Source: DASYAN01 sp034431765 (lineage in GTDB: Bacteria; Chloroflexota; Ktedonobacteria; Ktedonobacterales; Ktedonobacteraceae). From it: DNA of 64,000 nt. The position numbers and the translations under genes are program-made. A model generated the notes under the pieces. That model did no database searches. It saw only the letters and a program-made list of their open reading frames with translations, and was not told where the DNA came from. Positions 16,831-26,571 of this stretch are shown here, one piece after another (the stretch's first letter is position 1; each line of letters starts with the position of its first letter). The stretch covers positions 1-64,000 of the forward strand of contig DAOUDD010000095.1 in NCBI GenBank assembly GCA_034431765.1, in the 5' to 3' direction.

Positions 16831-18069
16831 CAGGGCAATCGCATCTAATTAACCCCATCCAAAACAAGGTGAAGATAGGCGTTGTCCCATCCGGCTTTGA
16901 GCCGCTTGGCATGAATGCCGACGCGAGACGAGCGCTCCTGACGCAACAGATTGAGACTGATGTGGCGTAACACGGCAAGATTTTCGTCTGCATGACCACT
17001 GCGAACACGGGAATCATCTTCCCGAAACGCGACATCAAGCACCCAATGAAGGCTGTTCTCAATTGCCCAATGACCCCGGACGGCGTAGGCAAAGGTGTTC
17101 ACTGAAGAGAAACTGAGCAAAAAGTAGCGAGTTTCTCGGCTGATCTCTTGTTCGATGCGTCGTTCGGCTCGCACCATGCCAATGGCTCGCAAGCCTTTCC
17201 ACTTCTTTTGTGGGTCTAAATAGTCCAGGATCTCTGCATCGTGAATGGTCCAGTACTCTCGGACTTCCATCCGCCCATGTCCTTTCTCTACGCGGCGATC
17301 CGTCTCAGCCTGCACGTGAGCAAACGCCTCTTTCTCGGCCAGAGCAAATGTGGCCTTGACCTCTTCATACAGATTCCCCTGGTTGTCTTTGAGTGCCAAT
17401 GCATACTCTCCCTCTTGCCCGATAATCTGCTCAGCGATCTTGGTTTGGGTCCCCATTGCATCAATGGTCACAATACATCCCGACAGCGCTAACTGTTGTA
17501 AAAGCAGAGGAATTGCGGTGATCTCGTTCGATTTCTCTTCTGTTGCCAATTGAGCCAGGACCAGCCGATTTTCGATGGCCCAGGCGCTGACCAGATGGAG
17601 CGCCTTCTTGCCTGCTGCCCGATCATGTGAGCGCCGCAAGGTCTTGCCATCAATGGCTACTACTCCCTTGACCGTCTTGCTTATTCCCTGGACCCACTGC
17701 ACAAAACTGGCTTCAAACTGTTTCGGATCGATGAGGGCAAAGACCCGGCCAAACGTGTCGTGGGAGGGGATGCCATTCGGCAAATCGAGCCATTCCCGAA
17801 AAAAGTCTTCCTTCGCTTTTCCGAATTCCTCGATTTCAACCCATCCTTCTGCTCCGCAAATGACCCCACAGATTGCCAGAATGATAATATCCCGCAATCG
17901 ATGCAATTTGGTTCGCTCCATTCGAGGGTCTTCCACTTGCGCAAAAATGCTTTCTAGATCTCGCAGGTCCTTCTCTTGCATCCTCTTGTCTCCCCCTTTT
18001 TTGACGTATTTTATCACCTCCTTGTCCTTTCCTTACTGTGGATGAGTTTATTTAGATGCGATTGCCCTG
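16831..18069 (-). mobile_element. complete ISAs1-family insertion sequence
   Basis: 1239 bp with terminal inverted repeats. The outermost 18 bases are identical at both ends (CAGGGCAATCGCATCTAA at 16831-16848 and its complement at 18052-18069) and similarity extends to about 30 bases with three mismatches. It carries one transposase gene read leftward and has a 10-bp direct target duplication, within the range known for this family. It inserted between an SDR gene and a CoiA-like gene and breaks neither. Confidence 0.95.
16845..17981 (-). CDS. ISAs1-family DDE transposase
   Basis: 378 residues from ATG 17981, preferred over an upstream GTG at 18017 because GGGGGAG lies 8 bases before it. The N-terminal dimerisation region (RDLESIFAQVEDPR..HRLRDIIILAICGVICGAEGW) is typical of the family. 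Catalytic residues: GVVAIDGKTLRRS (first Asp), IVTIDAMGTQ (second Asp), and a C-terminal HWAIENSLHWVLDVAFREDD containing the Glu. The frame is intact, so the transposase is probably active. Confidence 0.95.
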   Translation of the reverse strand: MQEKDLRDLESIFAQVEDPRMERTKLHRLRDIIILAICGVICGAEGWVEIEEFGKAKEDFFREWLDLPNGIPSHDTFGRVFALIDPKQFEASFVQWVQGISKTVKGVVAIDGKTLRRSHDRAAGKKALHLVSAWAIENRLVLAQLATEEKSNEITAIPLLLQQLALSGCIVTIDAMGTQTKIAEQIIGQEGEYALALKDNQGNLYEEVKATFALAEKEAFAHVQAETDRRVEKGHGRMEVREYWTIHDAEILDYLDPQKKWKGLRAIGMVRAERRIEQEISRETRYFLLSFSSVNTFAYAVRGHWAIENSLHWVLDVAFREDDSRVRSGHADENLAVLRHISLNLLRQERSSRVGIHAKRLKAGWDNAYLHLVLDGVN

Positions 18070-18079
18070 CAAATAATCG
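18070..18079. repeat. right 10-bp target-site duplication of the IS
   Basis: CAAATAATCG, identical to 16821-16830. Confidence 0.95.
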
Positions 18080-18128
18080 GAACAATACACCTATCTTTAT
18101 GAAGAGTCTGCCGCTAGAAACGGGTCAC

Positions 18129-19277
18129 TCAGTTGTCACTTTTGCCGTCAGGAGAGATGGAGGAGTGCGCCAGGTGGAGGAGTATCTCTGTGTAGCTGAC
18201 AAAGGCGGCGTATGATCCGACAAAGGGGATCTCTTGAAGACATGCCTGAAGTCGCTGTATGGTAAGTTTCCCCTGGGTCAGTGAGAGGAGCCACTGACAG
18301 GCATTGTGGATACGGCTTATGTCGGTTGAGGAGGGAGGAGTAGTAGATTGACCGCGACCATAGTTGTAACGACGAAGCAGATCGGGGTCAAGCAGATAGG
18401 ATTTGAGCAATGGGAGGACAAAGATGCGCGTAAGCTCCTCATATTCTGTATGCCGAAAGTATTCCAGTAGGTGGGAGGCAGTGGGGAGAGGTGCATCATG
18501 CATCATCTGTTGCACGTGTAAGCGGCCTTGTAGAGCTGTTCGTTCAGGATGAAGCAGGCGTCCATGTATGTCGAGATGGATAGCGGAGAGCGTGCCACGC
18601 AAGGAGATACCGTAGCCTGTACGCCCCACCCAGCTTCCTAGTGCAAAGTCACTCGACCTTTTTAGAGTACCCGTCATTGTCTCCTGCCACTTCTGAGCAT
18701 GTTGTCGGGAAACGGGCCAACGTAACCATGTCCGGGCGGGGGTGACGAGAGGATCAAGAAATAGTATCTCCTGAAAATTTTTCAGAATGGCTTCTAGAAA
18801 GGCTTCCTGTTTCTCAATGCGGTTATTCCCGATGATCCAGGTATCGAGAATGCCTGCCTGTCTATATGCCGAATGGCGAAGTTGCCACTGTGCGATATCG
18901 AGGGGGGCACACTGGAACTCGACTGCCTGACGCTGACCATCGGGGTGGATGACAAAGATATCGGCAATACGATTGGGCCCTGGCAGGCGCTCTTCGAGAG
19001 TGACGTGAGCGCGTGGAAACTGTGCATGTAACCAGCGAGAGAGTAACATTTTGCCACGCATATGCCGCACTGACTCGGACTCCGTACTCCACGCGCACTC
19101 ACCTTTTTGATGAGCGAAGTGCAACTGTGTTCGCTTCGCCGGACCACCACGGAGATGGACAATGCCTCGACAGTTTGGGCAGTGCAACAGGTGATCTTGT
19201 GACCAGCGCTGCAGTTGTTCCAGAGGCGCTGCTTCAGCAACGGCTGGTTGATCGTCTGGTCCATAGGCAACAAGCAT
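18129..19277 (-). CDS. CoiA-like competence-associated nuclease family protein
   Basis: 382 residues. N-terminal zinc-ribbon-like part HCPNCRGIVHLRGG...QLHFAHQKGEC at about residues 32-62, then a nuclease-type core with HVTLEERLPGPNRIADIFVIH and QAVEFQCAPLDIAQW at about 95-135. The E..R.ADI..VEFQ pattern is the PD-(D/E)xK-like core of CoiA proteins. In streptococci CoiA promotes recombination during transformation; elsewhere its role is unproven. The C-terminal 200 residues are not recognised. AAGGA lies 7 bases before ATG 19277. It follows the HTH/NB-ARC gene on the same strand after an 89-bp gap. Confidence 0.75.
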   Translation of the reverse strand: MLVAYGPDDQPAVAEAAPLEQLQRWSQDHLLHCPNCRGIVHLRGGPAKRTQLHFAHQKGECAWSTESESVRHMRGKMLLSRWLHAQFPRAHVTLEERLPGPNRIADIFVIHPDGQRQAVEFQCAPLDIAQWQLRHSAYRQAGILDTWIIGNNRIEKQEAFLEAILKNFQEILFLDPLVTPARTWLRWPVSRQHAQKWQETMTGTLKRSSDFALGSWVGRTGYGISLRGTLSAIHLDIHGRLLHPERTALQGRLHVQQMMHDAPLPTASHLLEYFRHTEYEELTRIFVLPLLKSYLLDPDLLRRYNYGRGQSTTPPSSTDISRIHNACQWLLSLTQGKLTIQRLQACLQEIPFVGSYAAFVSYTEILLHLAHSSISPDGKSDN

Positions 19278-19366
19278 TGCAGAATCCTTGCTGGGACAAA
19301 AGAATGTCTGTCCTGATGTTTCTCAGTATAGCATTTCTACAGAGATGCGACTAGCGCAATGATCTG

Positions 19367-21970
19367 CTATGCCTGGAGTGAAGGTTCCTCTGGTTCACCT
19401 GATAGGGTAGAGTTCAAGGACGGAAGCATGTCGAGCCAGCATTGTACCTCACTTGCCTTGAAGTTTCCTATAGCGGTGAGAACTGCCAGGCTTTTTTGTG
19501 CGAGGGCACGTGCTTCGTGAAGCTTTCCCTGCATAGCTGCAATGCGAGCCAGACCATAGTGAATTTTCGCTGTAAGTTCCCGTTGTCCTGCAGGAGCGTA
19601 CTTTTGCGCTTGCCGAAACGCGTCTGAAGCTGCTTCCAGATGATTCAGCATCAATTGTATCTCTCCCCAGGCTATAAATGCATCACTGATGATCGGACCA
19701 CTTCCCACCTCATAAGCAATAGTCAAGCTTTCCTGAAAGTACTGCGCCGCCTGTGCATGTTCTTGTTGAACACTCTGAAGAAGGGCAAAATTTGTAAGAG
19801 TTACAGCTATAAGGCGACGATTTCTTACTTTATAAGTATTGTGGAGAGCATCGAGGTAGTAACTTTGAGCTAATTGGAGATGCCCACATCTTCTCGCAAC
19901 ATCTCCTAAATTGGTAAGGCTGGCAGCCATAACATCGTAGTCAACACAACGGCGCGCTAGAGAGAGCGCTTCTTGAAGGTACTGTTCTGCCTGTTCCCAA
20001 TTCCCCTGATCCGCTGTAATTGCTCCCAAATTGACAGCAATAGTACAGATTTGTTCATCATTGTCAGTTTGTCGTGCAATGTTCAATGCTTTTTGATAGT
20101 AAGTGAGAGCTTGCGTAAGATCGCAAATATAGGATGAGAGTTCTCCCAAGCAAGAAAGGAGGGAACACGTCTGGTCTTGTTGGGAAATCTGCTGGGCAAT
20201 CTCCAGTGCTTCCTGGAAGAACTGTTTGGCGGCGGGGTAGTTTCCCTGACGCATAGCTGTAATACCGAGAAGTTTCAAGAAATCATTAAGATATTTCTGA
20301 TTATCCAGTTGCTTTGCTAAATGTAGCCCTTCATTGGCGTAAGCCGCAGCTTGCTCGTACCGTGCTCCAAAATCTGCTAACTGTGCAAGGTAGAGAAAGC
20401 ATATCGTTACGCTATCAGCATCGTTGAGAGAGAGAGCTGCTCGACGTGCATAGTGCAGATACATCTCGGCCTGCTCATACAAGATGTGCGTCTTCAGGAA
20501 AGGGCTAAGAGCAAGTACTGCCGGGAGTAATTCTGGGTACTGACCGTGTACAGATGCACCTTGTAGCGCTGCGAGGAGATTGTCATTTTCACGCTCAAGC
20601 GAATCGTACATACTTTTATGGATTTGAATATACTCTAGCGTATAGGTAATGAAGCGATGATGAACTGTAATGTCGTGTAAATGAACGTGTGCATAGTCAG
20701 CGATAGTCTGATGGAGTGTATAGCGTCCCGGTGCAGCGCTTTCCAGAAGGCCAACATCCACCAGTTCGTCGAGTGCCTCACTGGGCTGAGCACTTACAGC
20801 AAGGGCAGCCTCTTCTGAAAACGTATTGGGCTTGGCAGGAAAGACTGAGAGTGCGTACAGGGCTGTGCGTGCTGAGTTAGTGAGACGCTGGTCACTGACT
20901 GCGATAACCGATTGTAAGGAAAGAGGTGTATTTTCAGGTAAACTGGAGGAGCGTTCAAGCATCGCACAAGGGAGCGCGAGCTGTAAGCGTTCTGCCGCAG
21001 TATGCATACGTTTAATAGCAGCATGAACACGACGGGGTTGACCGCTATATTGTTGAAGAAGAAGGTACTTGCCAATCAGATTCAGTGCTAGTGGTAGCCC
21101 TCCTGCATGAGTAACAAGCGCGTGAGCGGTTTCGGACTCATCACTGACAAGTTTGGGAACAAAAGATGCCAGGAGAGCAAGTCCAGCTTCCAGGTTAAGC
21201 TCTGGTAGAGAAACGGCCTGCTCTTCAGCTACGAGTTGTGCTATAGTGGGGAAGCGTGTAGTGAGTAGATACGCGCATCGTGGACCGCCAACCTTGAAGG
21301 CAAGAGCATCATCAGGCAGCCAGGCATCGTCGATGACAAGCAAGAAGCTTCGTTGTCCGATGTGCGTTCGCAGTACAATAGTCCAATCCTCCAGGCTGTG
21401 AAGATGAGCCATTTCACTTTCTGATACACTGAGTAAGGAGGCCCAGCGATGCAAAGAGGAGATCACCTGAGGACGAGGACCCAGGCCGACCCATAGGACT
21501 CCATCAGGAAAGTGTGCATGTATCTCTGGATCATGAGCAAGTGTTGCAACAAGCGTCGTCTTGCCCACACCAGGTAAGCCCGAAATGGCGAGTGTACGAG
21601 AGCCTGATTCATCAAGAAGAAGCTGAGCTTTGAGTTCTGTAAGTATAGTCTCGCGACCTATTAACCCTGATTTTAGAGGAACGGGTAAAAGTGGATCAAT
21701 CAGGAATTGATGTATTTCTGGCTGTGTTGTGGAAAGAAGAACTGCTTGCTTGTGCCCGGTTTCATCCTGTTCGGTTGCCAGAAAGCCTAGTTCGGAAGCA
21801 TTTTGTCCAAAGAGTGTACAGAGCTGTTCACGAAAATAGGGAGAGGGGACGGCCAAGCCGCGTTCCCAACGGCTCACAGTCACTGTAGTAGTACCCAACT
21901 CCTGAGCGGCTTTGGCCTGTGACCAGCCACGTAGTTCTCGAATATGTTTCAAGTGATAATTGGGTTTCAT
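19367..21970 (-). CDS. XRE-type HTH / NB-ARC ATPase / TPR signalling protein
   Basis: 867 residues in three parts. Residues 1-60 form an XRE helix-turn-helix (IRELRGWSQAKAAQELGTTTVTVSRWERG). About 105-350 is a STAND NTPase: Walker A ISGLPGVGKTTLV, Walker B FLLVIDDAW, LLTTRF and GGLPLALNLIG. About 430-850 is a run of TPR repeats with AA/YY pairs such as LSLARRCVDYDVMAASLTNLG. The architecture suggests a ligand-sensing transcription factor activated by nucleotide-dependent oligomerisation. Such genes are expanded in Ktedonobacteria and Streptomyces. Target unknown. It may equally belong to a STAND-type defence set, but no effector is visible. Confidence 0.85.
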   Translation of the reverse strand: MKPNYHLKHIRELRGWSQAKAAQELGTTTVTVSRWERGLAVPSPYFREQLCTLFGQNASELGFLATEQDETGHKQAVLLSTTQPEIHQFLIDPLLPVPLKSGLIGRETILTELKAQLLLDESGSRTLAISGLPGVGKTTLVATLAHDPEIHAHFPDGVLWVGLGPRPQVISSLHRWASLLSVSESEMAHLHSLEDWTIVLRTHIGQRSFLLVIDDAWLPDDALAFKVGGPRCAYLLTTRFPTIAQLVAEEQAVSLPELNLEAGLALLASFVPKLVSDESETAHALVTHAGGLPLALNLIGKYLLLQQYSGQPRRVHAAIKRMHTAAERLQLALPCAMLERSSSLPENTPLSLQSVIAVSDQRLTNSARTALYALSVFPAKPNTFSEEAALAVSAQPSEALDELVDVGLLESAAPGRYTLHQTIADYAHVHLHDITVHHRFITYTLEYIQIHKSMYDSLERENDNLLAALQGASVHGQYPELLPAVLALSPFLKTHILYEQAEMYLHYARRAALSLNDADSVTICFLYLAQLADFGARYEQAAAYANEGLHLAKQLDNQKYLNDFLKLLGITAMRQGNYPAAKQFFQEALEIAQQISQQDQTCSLLSCLGELSSYICDLTQALTYYQKALNIARQTDNDEQICTIAVNLGAITADQGNWEQAEQYLQEALSLARRCVDYDVMAASLTNLGDVARRCGHLQLAQSYYLDALHNTYKVRNRRLIAVTLTNFALLQSVQQEHAQAAQYFQESLTIAYEVGSGPIISDAFIAWGEIQLMLNHLEAASDAFRQAQKYAPAGQRELTAKIHYGLARIAAMQGKLHEARALAQKSLAVLTAIGNFKASEVQCWLDMLPSLNSTLSGEPEEPSLQA

Positions 21971-22213
21971 AGTGCGTTTGCCGTCCTTTCTACTCTAGCG
22001 CTGTCAACTTTATCTGCAACACCTTGCCGATGTTCCCAGCATTGTATCAGATGGAAGTCATTTTTTACAAGAAATCGGATAAAAATCTGTCAACGATTGG
22101 ACTACGTGATGTCTGAATTGCGGGAAGAGCAAAGGCATGTTATGCTAGTTTCTGCGGCACGAGCGTCAAGAAAAATGGCGGCCGCTAGAGTTCCCGTATG
22201 AGTGGAGGATCAA

Positions 22214-22669
22214 ATGCCAGATGCCCCTGAGGTGAGTGATTTAGCATACCTGCGCATCGGCGTCTCAGCGCTTATCTTTGAGAATAAGAATGTCCTGCTG
22301 GCGCTGCGAGCTGACGGCGATTGGTGGAATCTCCCCGGTGGAGGGATGGAGCGTGGAGAAACGGTCGAGCAGGCTGTACGACGTGAGGTGCGTGAGGAAA
22401 CGGGTCTGGAGGTGGAGGTCGAGCGGTTGGTCGGTGTGTATTCTAAACCACAGAAGAATGAAGTTGTGCTCTCCTTTCTCTGTTGTCGTGTCGGTGGTGA
22501 GTTAACCGCAACGGAAGAGTCACGTGAGTGTCGGTACTTCGCTCCAACCAATTTACCGCTAAATACGTTGCCCAAACATCGACAGCGTATTATGGATGCG
22601 CTCCTGGATCAGCCGCAGGCAGTTCTGCGCAATCAGTTGACAAGTACGAAGGAAGATCAACGTCTGTAA
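22214..22669 (+). CDS. NUDIX hydrolase
   Basis: 151 residues from ATG 22214, selected because GGAGG is 5-6 bases upstream; a GTG start 12 bases earlier is possible. The Nudix box is complete: GGGMERGETVEQAVRREVREETGLEVE, with REVREE supplying the metal-binding Glu residues. The family hydrolyses nucleoside diphosphates linked to a moiety X; the substrate cannot be read here. The preceding GDWWNLPGGG is typical of ADP-ribose or MutT-like members. Single gene, rightward. Confidence 0.88.
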   Translation: MPDAPEVSDLAYLRIGVSALIFENKNVLLALRADGDWWNLPGGGMERGETVEQAVRREVREETGLEVEVERLVGVYSKPQKNEVVLSFLCCRVGGELTATEESRECRYFAPTNLPLNTLPKHRQRIMDALLDQPQAVLRNQLTSTKEDQRL

Positions 22670-22815
22670 AGGGAATGTATATCCGGGGCTGGTGTGTCGA
22701 TCCAGTTTGCTAACAAGGTGCTTACTCAACTCGCTGCAATGTAACAACAAAGTGTGTTTTAATAGATTGTAGAAAGCAGCGGAAAAATTCTTAATTGTGG
22801 AGATTAATCAAACGT

Positions 22816-24213
22816 ATGGCAACAACGACACATTATGATGTTCTTATTATCGGTGCGGGTCAGGCGGGAGGACCTCTGGCGACAGCCTTTGCACAGGCAG
22901 GGAAAAAGACGGTGCTCATTGAGCGAGAGCATGTTGGAGGTACGTGTATTAATGAGGGATGTACTCCGACGAAGACGATGGTTGCGAGTGCACGGGTTGC
23001 ATATCTGGCACGACGTAGCGCAGACTATGGTGTACGGACGGGTCCTGTCTCTGTAGATATGACAGTTGTGCGCAAGCGGAAACGCGATATCGTTGAAAGT
23101 TTTCGTCATGGCAGCGAGAAGCGCTTAGAGGAGACGAAGGGCCTGGATCTACTACTGGGCGAGGCATATTTCACAGGTCCGAAAGCAGTAGAAGTACGGA
23201 TGCATGACGGATCGGGAAGCAGCCCTTTAACGGCTGATATTGTCTGTATCAACGCGGGTGAACGTCCTACGCTACCGAAGATTGAGGGGATAGAGAACGT
23301 TTCTGTTCTCAACTCGACCAGCATCATGGAGTTAGACGTTGTGCCGGAACATCTACTGGTGCTGGGTGGAGGCTATGTCGGCCTTGAATTTGGGCAGATG
23401 TTTAGACGCTTTGGCAGCCAGGTGACTGTGGTACAGCGTGGCACGCAGTTGTTAGCGCGTGAAGATCCCGATATTGCAGACGCTGTTGCCGAGATTCTGC
23501 GTGAAGACGGCGTGAACGTGTTGCTGAATACAGCGGCTACACGTGTACAGCAGAGTGGAGATGGGCGGATCAGCTTGACAGTTCAGGCGGCTGAGGGAGA
23601 GAGAGTTCTCCAAGGATCACACCTGCTTGCCGCTTCTGGACGTCGCCCGAACTCTGATCTCCTGCACCTCGATAAGGCTGGGATCGAAGTGGATAAGCGC
23701 GGGTATATCAGGGTGAATGAGCGACTGGAGACAAACGTACCAGGGATTTATGCTCTGGGTGATGTCAAGGGTGGACCGGCGTTTACCCATATCTCGTATG
23801 ATGATTTTCGTATCCTGCGCACAAATCTCATCGAGAAGGGACAGGCGAGTATCGCCAATCGCCTGCTCGTGTATACCGTCTTTACCGATCCTCAACTGGG
23901 ACGTGTAGGTATGACCGAGACGGAGGCGCGTCAACAGGGACGCAAGGTGCGAGTTGCAAAAATGCCGATGAACTACGTTGCTCGTGCCCTCGAAGTTGAC
24001 GAATCTCGTGGCATGATGAAGGCTATCGTAGACGAAGAGACGGGGCAGATCCTCGGCGCGACCATCCTGGGTTTAGAAGGGGGCGAGATCATGACGATAC
24101 TGCAGATTGCGATGCTTGGCAAGTTGCCCTACACTACCCTACGCGAAGGCGTCTTCGCGCATCCAACCCTTGCTGAATCGCTCAACAACCTGTTCTACTC
24201 ATTTGAGAAGTAG
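22816..24213 (+). CDS. FAD-dependent pyridine nucleotide-disulfide oxidoreductase (mercuric reductase/lipoamide dehydrogenase-like)
   Basis: 465 residues from ATG 22816 (a TTG 21 bases upstream is an alternative). FAD motif DVLIIGAGQAGGPLATAFA, redox-active disulfide GGTCINEGCTPTKT near residue 38-48, NAD(P) motif VLGGGYVGLEFGQMF, and the second FAD motif GIYALGDVKGGPAFTH. The C-terminal dimer interface contains HPTLAESLNNLF; the lipoamide dehydrogenase His-Glu pair is recognisable as HPTLAE. No MerA C-terminal vicinal cysteines, so mercury reduction is unlikely. No E2 or lipoyl gene is adjacent. Specificity is open. Confidence 0.85.
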   Translation: MATTTHYDVLIIGAGQAGGPLATAFAQAGKKTVLIEREHVGGTCINEGCTPTKTMVASARVAYLARRSADYGVRTGPVSVDMTVVRKRKRDIVESFRHGSEKRLEETKGLDLLLGEAYFTGPKAVEVRMHDGSGSSPLTADIVCINAGERPTLPKIEGIENVSVLNSTSIMELDVVPEHLLVLGGGYVGLEFGQMFRRFGSQVTVVQRGTQLLAREDPDIADAVAEILREDGVNVLLNTAATRVQQSGDGRISLTVQAAEGERVLQGSHLLAASGRRPNSDLLHLDKAGIEVDKRGYIRVNERLETNVPGIYALGDVKGGPAFTHISYDDFRILRTNLIEKGQASIANRLLVYTVFTDPQLGRVGMTETEARQQGRKVRVAKMPMNYVARALEVDESRGMMKAIVDEETGQILGATILGLEGGEIMTILQIAMLGKLPYTTLREGVFAHPTLAESLNNLFYSFEK

Positions 24214-24431
24214 TGCCACCAGAGCAGCGGATGCCGTAAAACGCTTGTGTTGGCGAAGTGGTGTTGCGGGCAAGCCTGGGTGCTGGCTGAGCAACGGAAG
24301 ACATGCATGAACGGCCCCTACGAAGGCGCTCATGCATGCCTTCCACGACGTTCGAGTTTCTCCACGTTTGCTCACTGCAACCTATTGCCCAATAGAGGCA
24401 AGCCCATCTCTAAGCGTCCAACAGACGATCC
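24214..24431. other. intergenic region with a 15-bp imperfect hairpin
   Basis: Arms 24296-24310 and 24330-24344 pair over 15 bases with one G-U, enclosing a 19-base loop. No T run follows. It could terminate the disulfide-reductase transcript or be the subterminal hairpin of a lost IS200/IS605-like element; a TnpB remnant lies 2 kb away beyond GH42. Confidence 0.45.
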
Positions 24432-26447
24432 TTATTCCGAGCGCAAGACGACAACATCCAGCGCTGGAACTGTCAGCGTGCCTGAGACTGTTTTATCGTC
24501 GAGCAACGAGATGAAGGTTCCGGAGGGCAGCGGGACGGATTGTGCCTGCTGAGTGTGGTTGAGCAGGAAGTAGACCGAACTACCATTGCTGTGCGTACGC
24601 TGTGTGACTTCAATCGTTTCTGGAAGAGGGAGAACAGGGGCAACCGAGGCCTGCTGGCAAAGCATGTGCAAAAGTTTTGTGTACAGTTCGTCGTCAGGCT
24701 GAGTTGCCAGGTAGTAAGCCTGTCCCTGGCCGTACTGATTTCTGGTCAGGGCCGGACCATGGGCGTAGTAGTCACTGGCGAAGACACCGAGAGCCTGTGC
24801 GTCCTCTAGATGAATCAGTTCGCCCCACAGCGTACAAGGGTACGTTCCAGCCAGCTCTCCCTCCTTGACAAGAACCTCGTTGGTCATCTCAGGTGTCCAC
24901 GGGTCAAACTCCTCGACGTGAATGCCAAGCAACTGGCGCAGTGATCCGGGATATCCCTTCAGAAAGACATGATCACTCTCATCAACGATGCCACTGAAGA
25001 AGGTTGTCAGTAGTGTGCCTCCGCGCGAAACGAAGTGTTCCAGGTTCTCAGGCACGCCGGGACGCGTCATGTAGAGTAATGGTGCGAGCACGAGTCTGTA
25101 TGCACTGAGATCGCTGTCAGGTTGAACGATATCGACGGCAATGTTGAGGTGGTGCAGGGCACGGTACAAATTGGCAATCTGATCAACGTAGTGGACGCGA
25201 TTGCTCGGTCCAGGTTGGTACTCGACGGCCCACCAGTTTTCCCAGTCCATAAGAAGCGCAACCCTGGCCTGGATACGTGTACCTGCAACATTGGCGGAGA
25301 GTTTTTGCATCTCGCTGCCTACTCTAGCGACCTGCTGAAAGATACGGTTGTGCTCATTACCTTCGTGCGTCACAACGGAACTATGAAACTTTTCAGCTCC
25401 AGCCTGAGATTGTCGCCATTGGAAGAACATCACCCCATCAGCTCCATGAGCGATAGCCTGAAGTGCTTGCAGACGCATCTGTCCAGGTCGCTTATGTGGA
25501 TTCTGCTCCATCCAGTTAATTTGGCTCGGACTCTGTTCCATCACCATGTGAGGTTGACCACCTTTGAAGGAGCGCATTATATCATGCTGCCATGCACTCC
25601 ACCAGACAGGGGTTGTGCGAGCGGGATATATATCAAACGAGACAACATCCATGTGCTTTGCCCACTTATAGCCATCGACAGGTTTGAAAGTGGTCATCAG
25701 ATTTGTCGTCAATGGAATATGAGGGGTGATTTTGCGTAAAATATCTTCCTCAACACGATAACAACCCAGGAGAGAGTCATCCATGAAGCGCCAGTAGTCG
25801 AGCACCTGGCCTGGGTTATTCTGAGCCGGGGAGATGCGTGGAGGAAGAATGTCTTCCCAATCGTAGTAACGCTGGCTCCAAAAGTTAGTTCCCCATGCAT
25901 CATTAAGTTTCTCAAGTGTGATATAGCGCGCTTGTAGCCAGGTGCGAAAGGCCGTAACGCAGTTGTCACAATAGCACTGTGATGTGTGACAGCCATACTC
26001 GTTGTTCAGATGCCACATCTTTAAGGCCGGGTGCCGAGCATAGCGCTCAGCTAAATGCTGTACGAGGGCAGCAGATTTGCGGCGGAAATCAGGGCTATTG
26101 GGGCAGTAATGCTGGCGGGAACCGTGACTCATACGGATACCTTCACGAGTCACCGGTAACATTGAAGGGTAGAGACGGCTCATCCATGTGGGTGGCGAAG
26201 CGGTTGCCGTTGCCAGGTCAGCCATGATACCGTGTTCGTGCAGCAGGTCGAGAATGCGGTCAAGCCCTTCAAAAAAATAGCGCTCTGGTTGTGGCTCCAA
26301 CTGAGCCCAGGAGAAGATATTGATAGAGACCATATTAACCGCTGCCAACTTCATCAGACGCATATCATCGCGCCAGATCTCCTCAGACCACTGCTCAGGA
26401 TTATAGTCTCCTCCATACAAAATCGTACCGGGTAAGGGATGTTGCAT
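24432..26447 (-). CDS. GH42 beta-galactosidase
   Basis: 671 residues, normal for GH42. N-terminal GGDYNPEQWSEEIWRDD is the family signature. The TIM barrel carries the acid/base Glu in MWHLNNEYGCH near residue 145 and the nucleophile Glu in PHMVMEQSPSQINW near 305. Four cysteines including CHTSQCYCDNC match the zinc-cluster form of GH42. Then a trimerisation domain and a C-terminal beta domain. Reaction: release of galactose (or sometimes arabinose) from non-reducing ends. No signal peptide, so cytoplasmic. Upstream sequence is interrupted by a TnpB remnant, which may have changed its promoter. Confidence 0.94.
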   Translation of the reverse strand: MQHPLPGTILYGGDYNPEQWSEEIWRDDMRLMKLAAVNMVSINIFSWAQLEPQPERYFFEGLDRILDLLHEHGIMADLATATASPPTWMSRLYPSMLPVTREGIRMSHGSRQHYCPNSPDFRRKSAALVQHLAERYARHPALKMWHLNNEYGCHTSQCYCDNCVTAFRTWLQARYITLEKLNDAWGTNFWSQRYYDWEDILPPRISPAQNNPGQVLDYWRFMDDSLLGCYRVEEDILRKITPHIPLTTNLMTTFKPVDGYKWAKHMDVVSFDIYPARTTPVWWSAWQHDIMRSFKGGQPHMVMEQSPSQINWMEQNPHKRPGQMRLQALQAIAHGADGVMFFQWRQSQAGAEKFHSSVVTHEGNEHNRIFQQVARVGSEMQKLSANVAGTRIQARVALLMDWENWWAVEYQPGPSNRVHYVDQIANLYRALHHLNIAVDIVQPDSDLSAYRLVLAPLLYMTRPGVPENLEHFVSRGGTLLTTFFSGIVDESDHVFLKGYPGSLRQLLGIHVEEFDPWTPEMTNEVLVKEGELAGTYPCTLWGELIHLEDAQALGVFASDYYAHGPALTRNQYGQGQAYYLATQPDDELYTKLLHMLCQQASVAPVLPLPETIEVTQRTHSNGSSVYFLLNHTQQAQSVPLPSGTFISLLDDKTVSGTLTVPALDVVVLRSE

Positions 26448-26472
26448 ACATGTACTGCCTTTCTACATGTGT

Positions 26473-26571
26473 TCAAATGTGTTCACACATTGGTCGGTGG
26501 CCTTGCATAAATTCCAGGGTGGCTGCGTCCCGTTCGCTGACCTCCAGCTTGATCTTCTTGCTGATCAGCAT
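26473..26571 (-). pseudogene. TnpB (IS200/IS605 OrfB) N-terminal remnant
   Basis: An ATG at 26571 opens MLISKKIKLEVSERDAATLE, followed by a short tail before a stop at 26473. The K-KLEVSE-DAATLEFMQ start is that of IS605-type TnpB/OrfB proteins, which normally run to about 400 residues; everything after residue 25, including the RuvC domain, is missing. The 290 bp on its 5' side (26572-26860) has no recognisable gene and probably includes the element's left flank. Confidence 0.55.
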
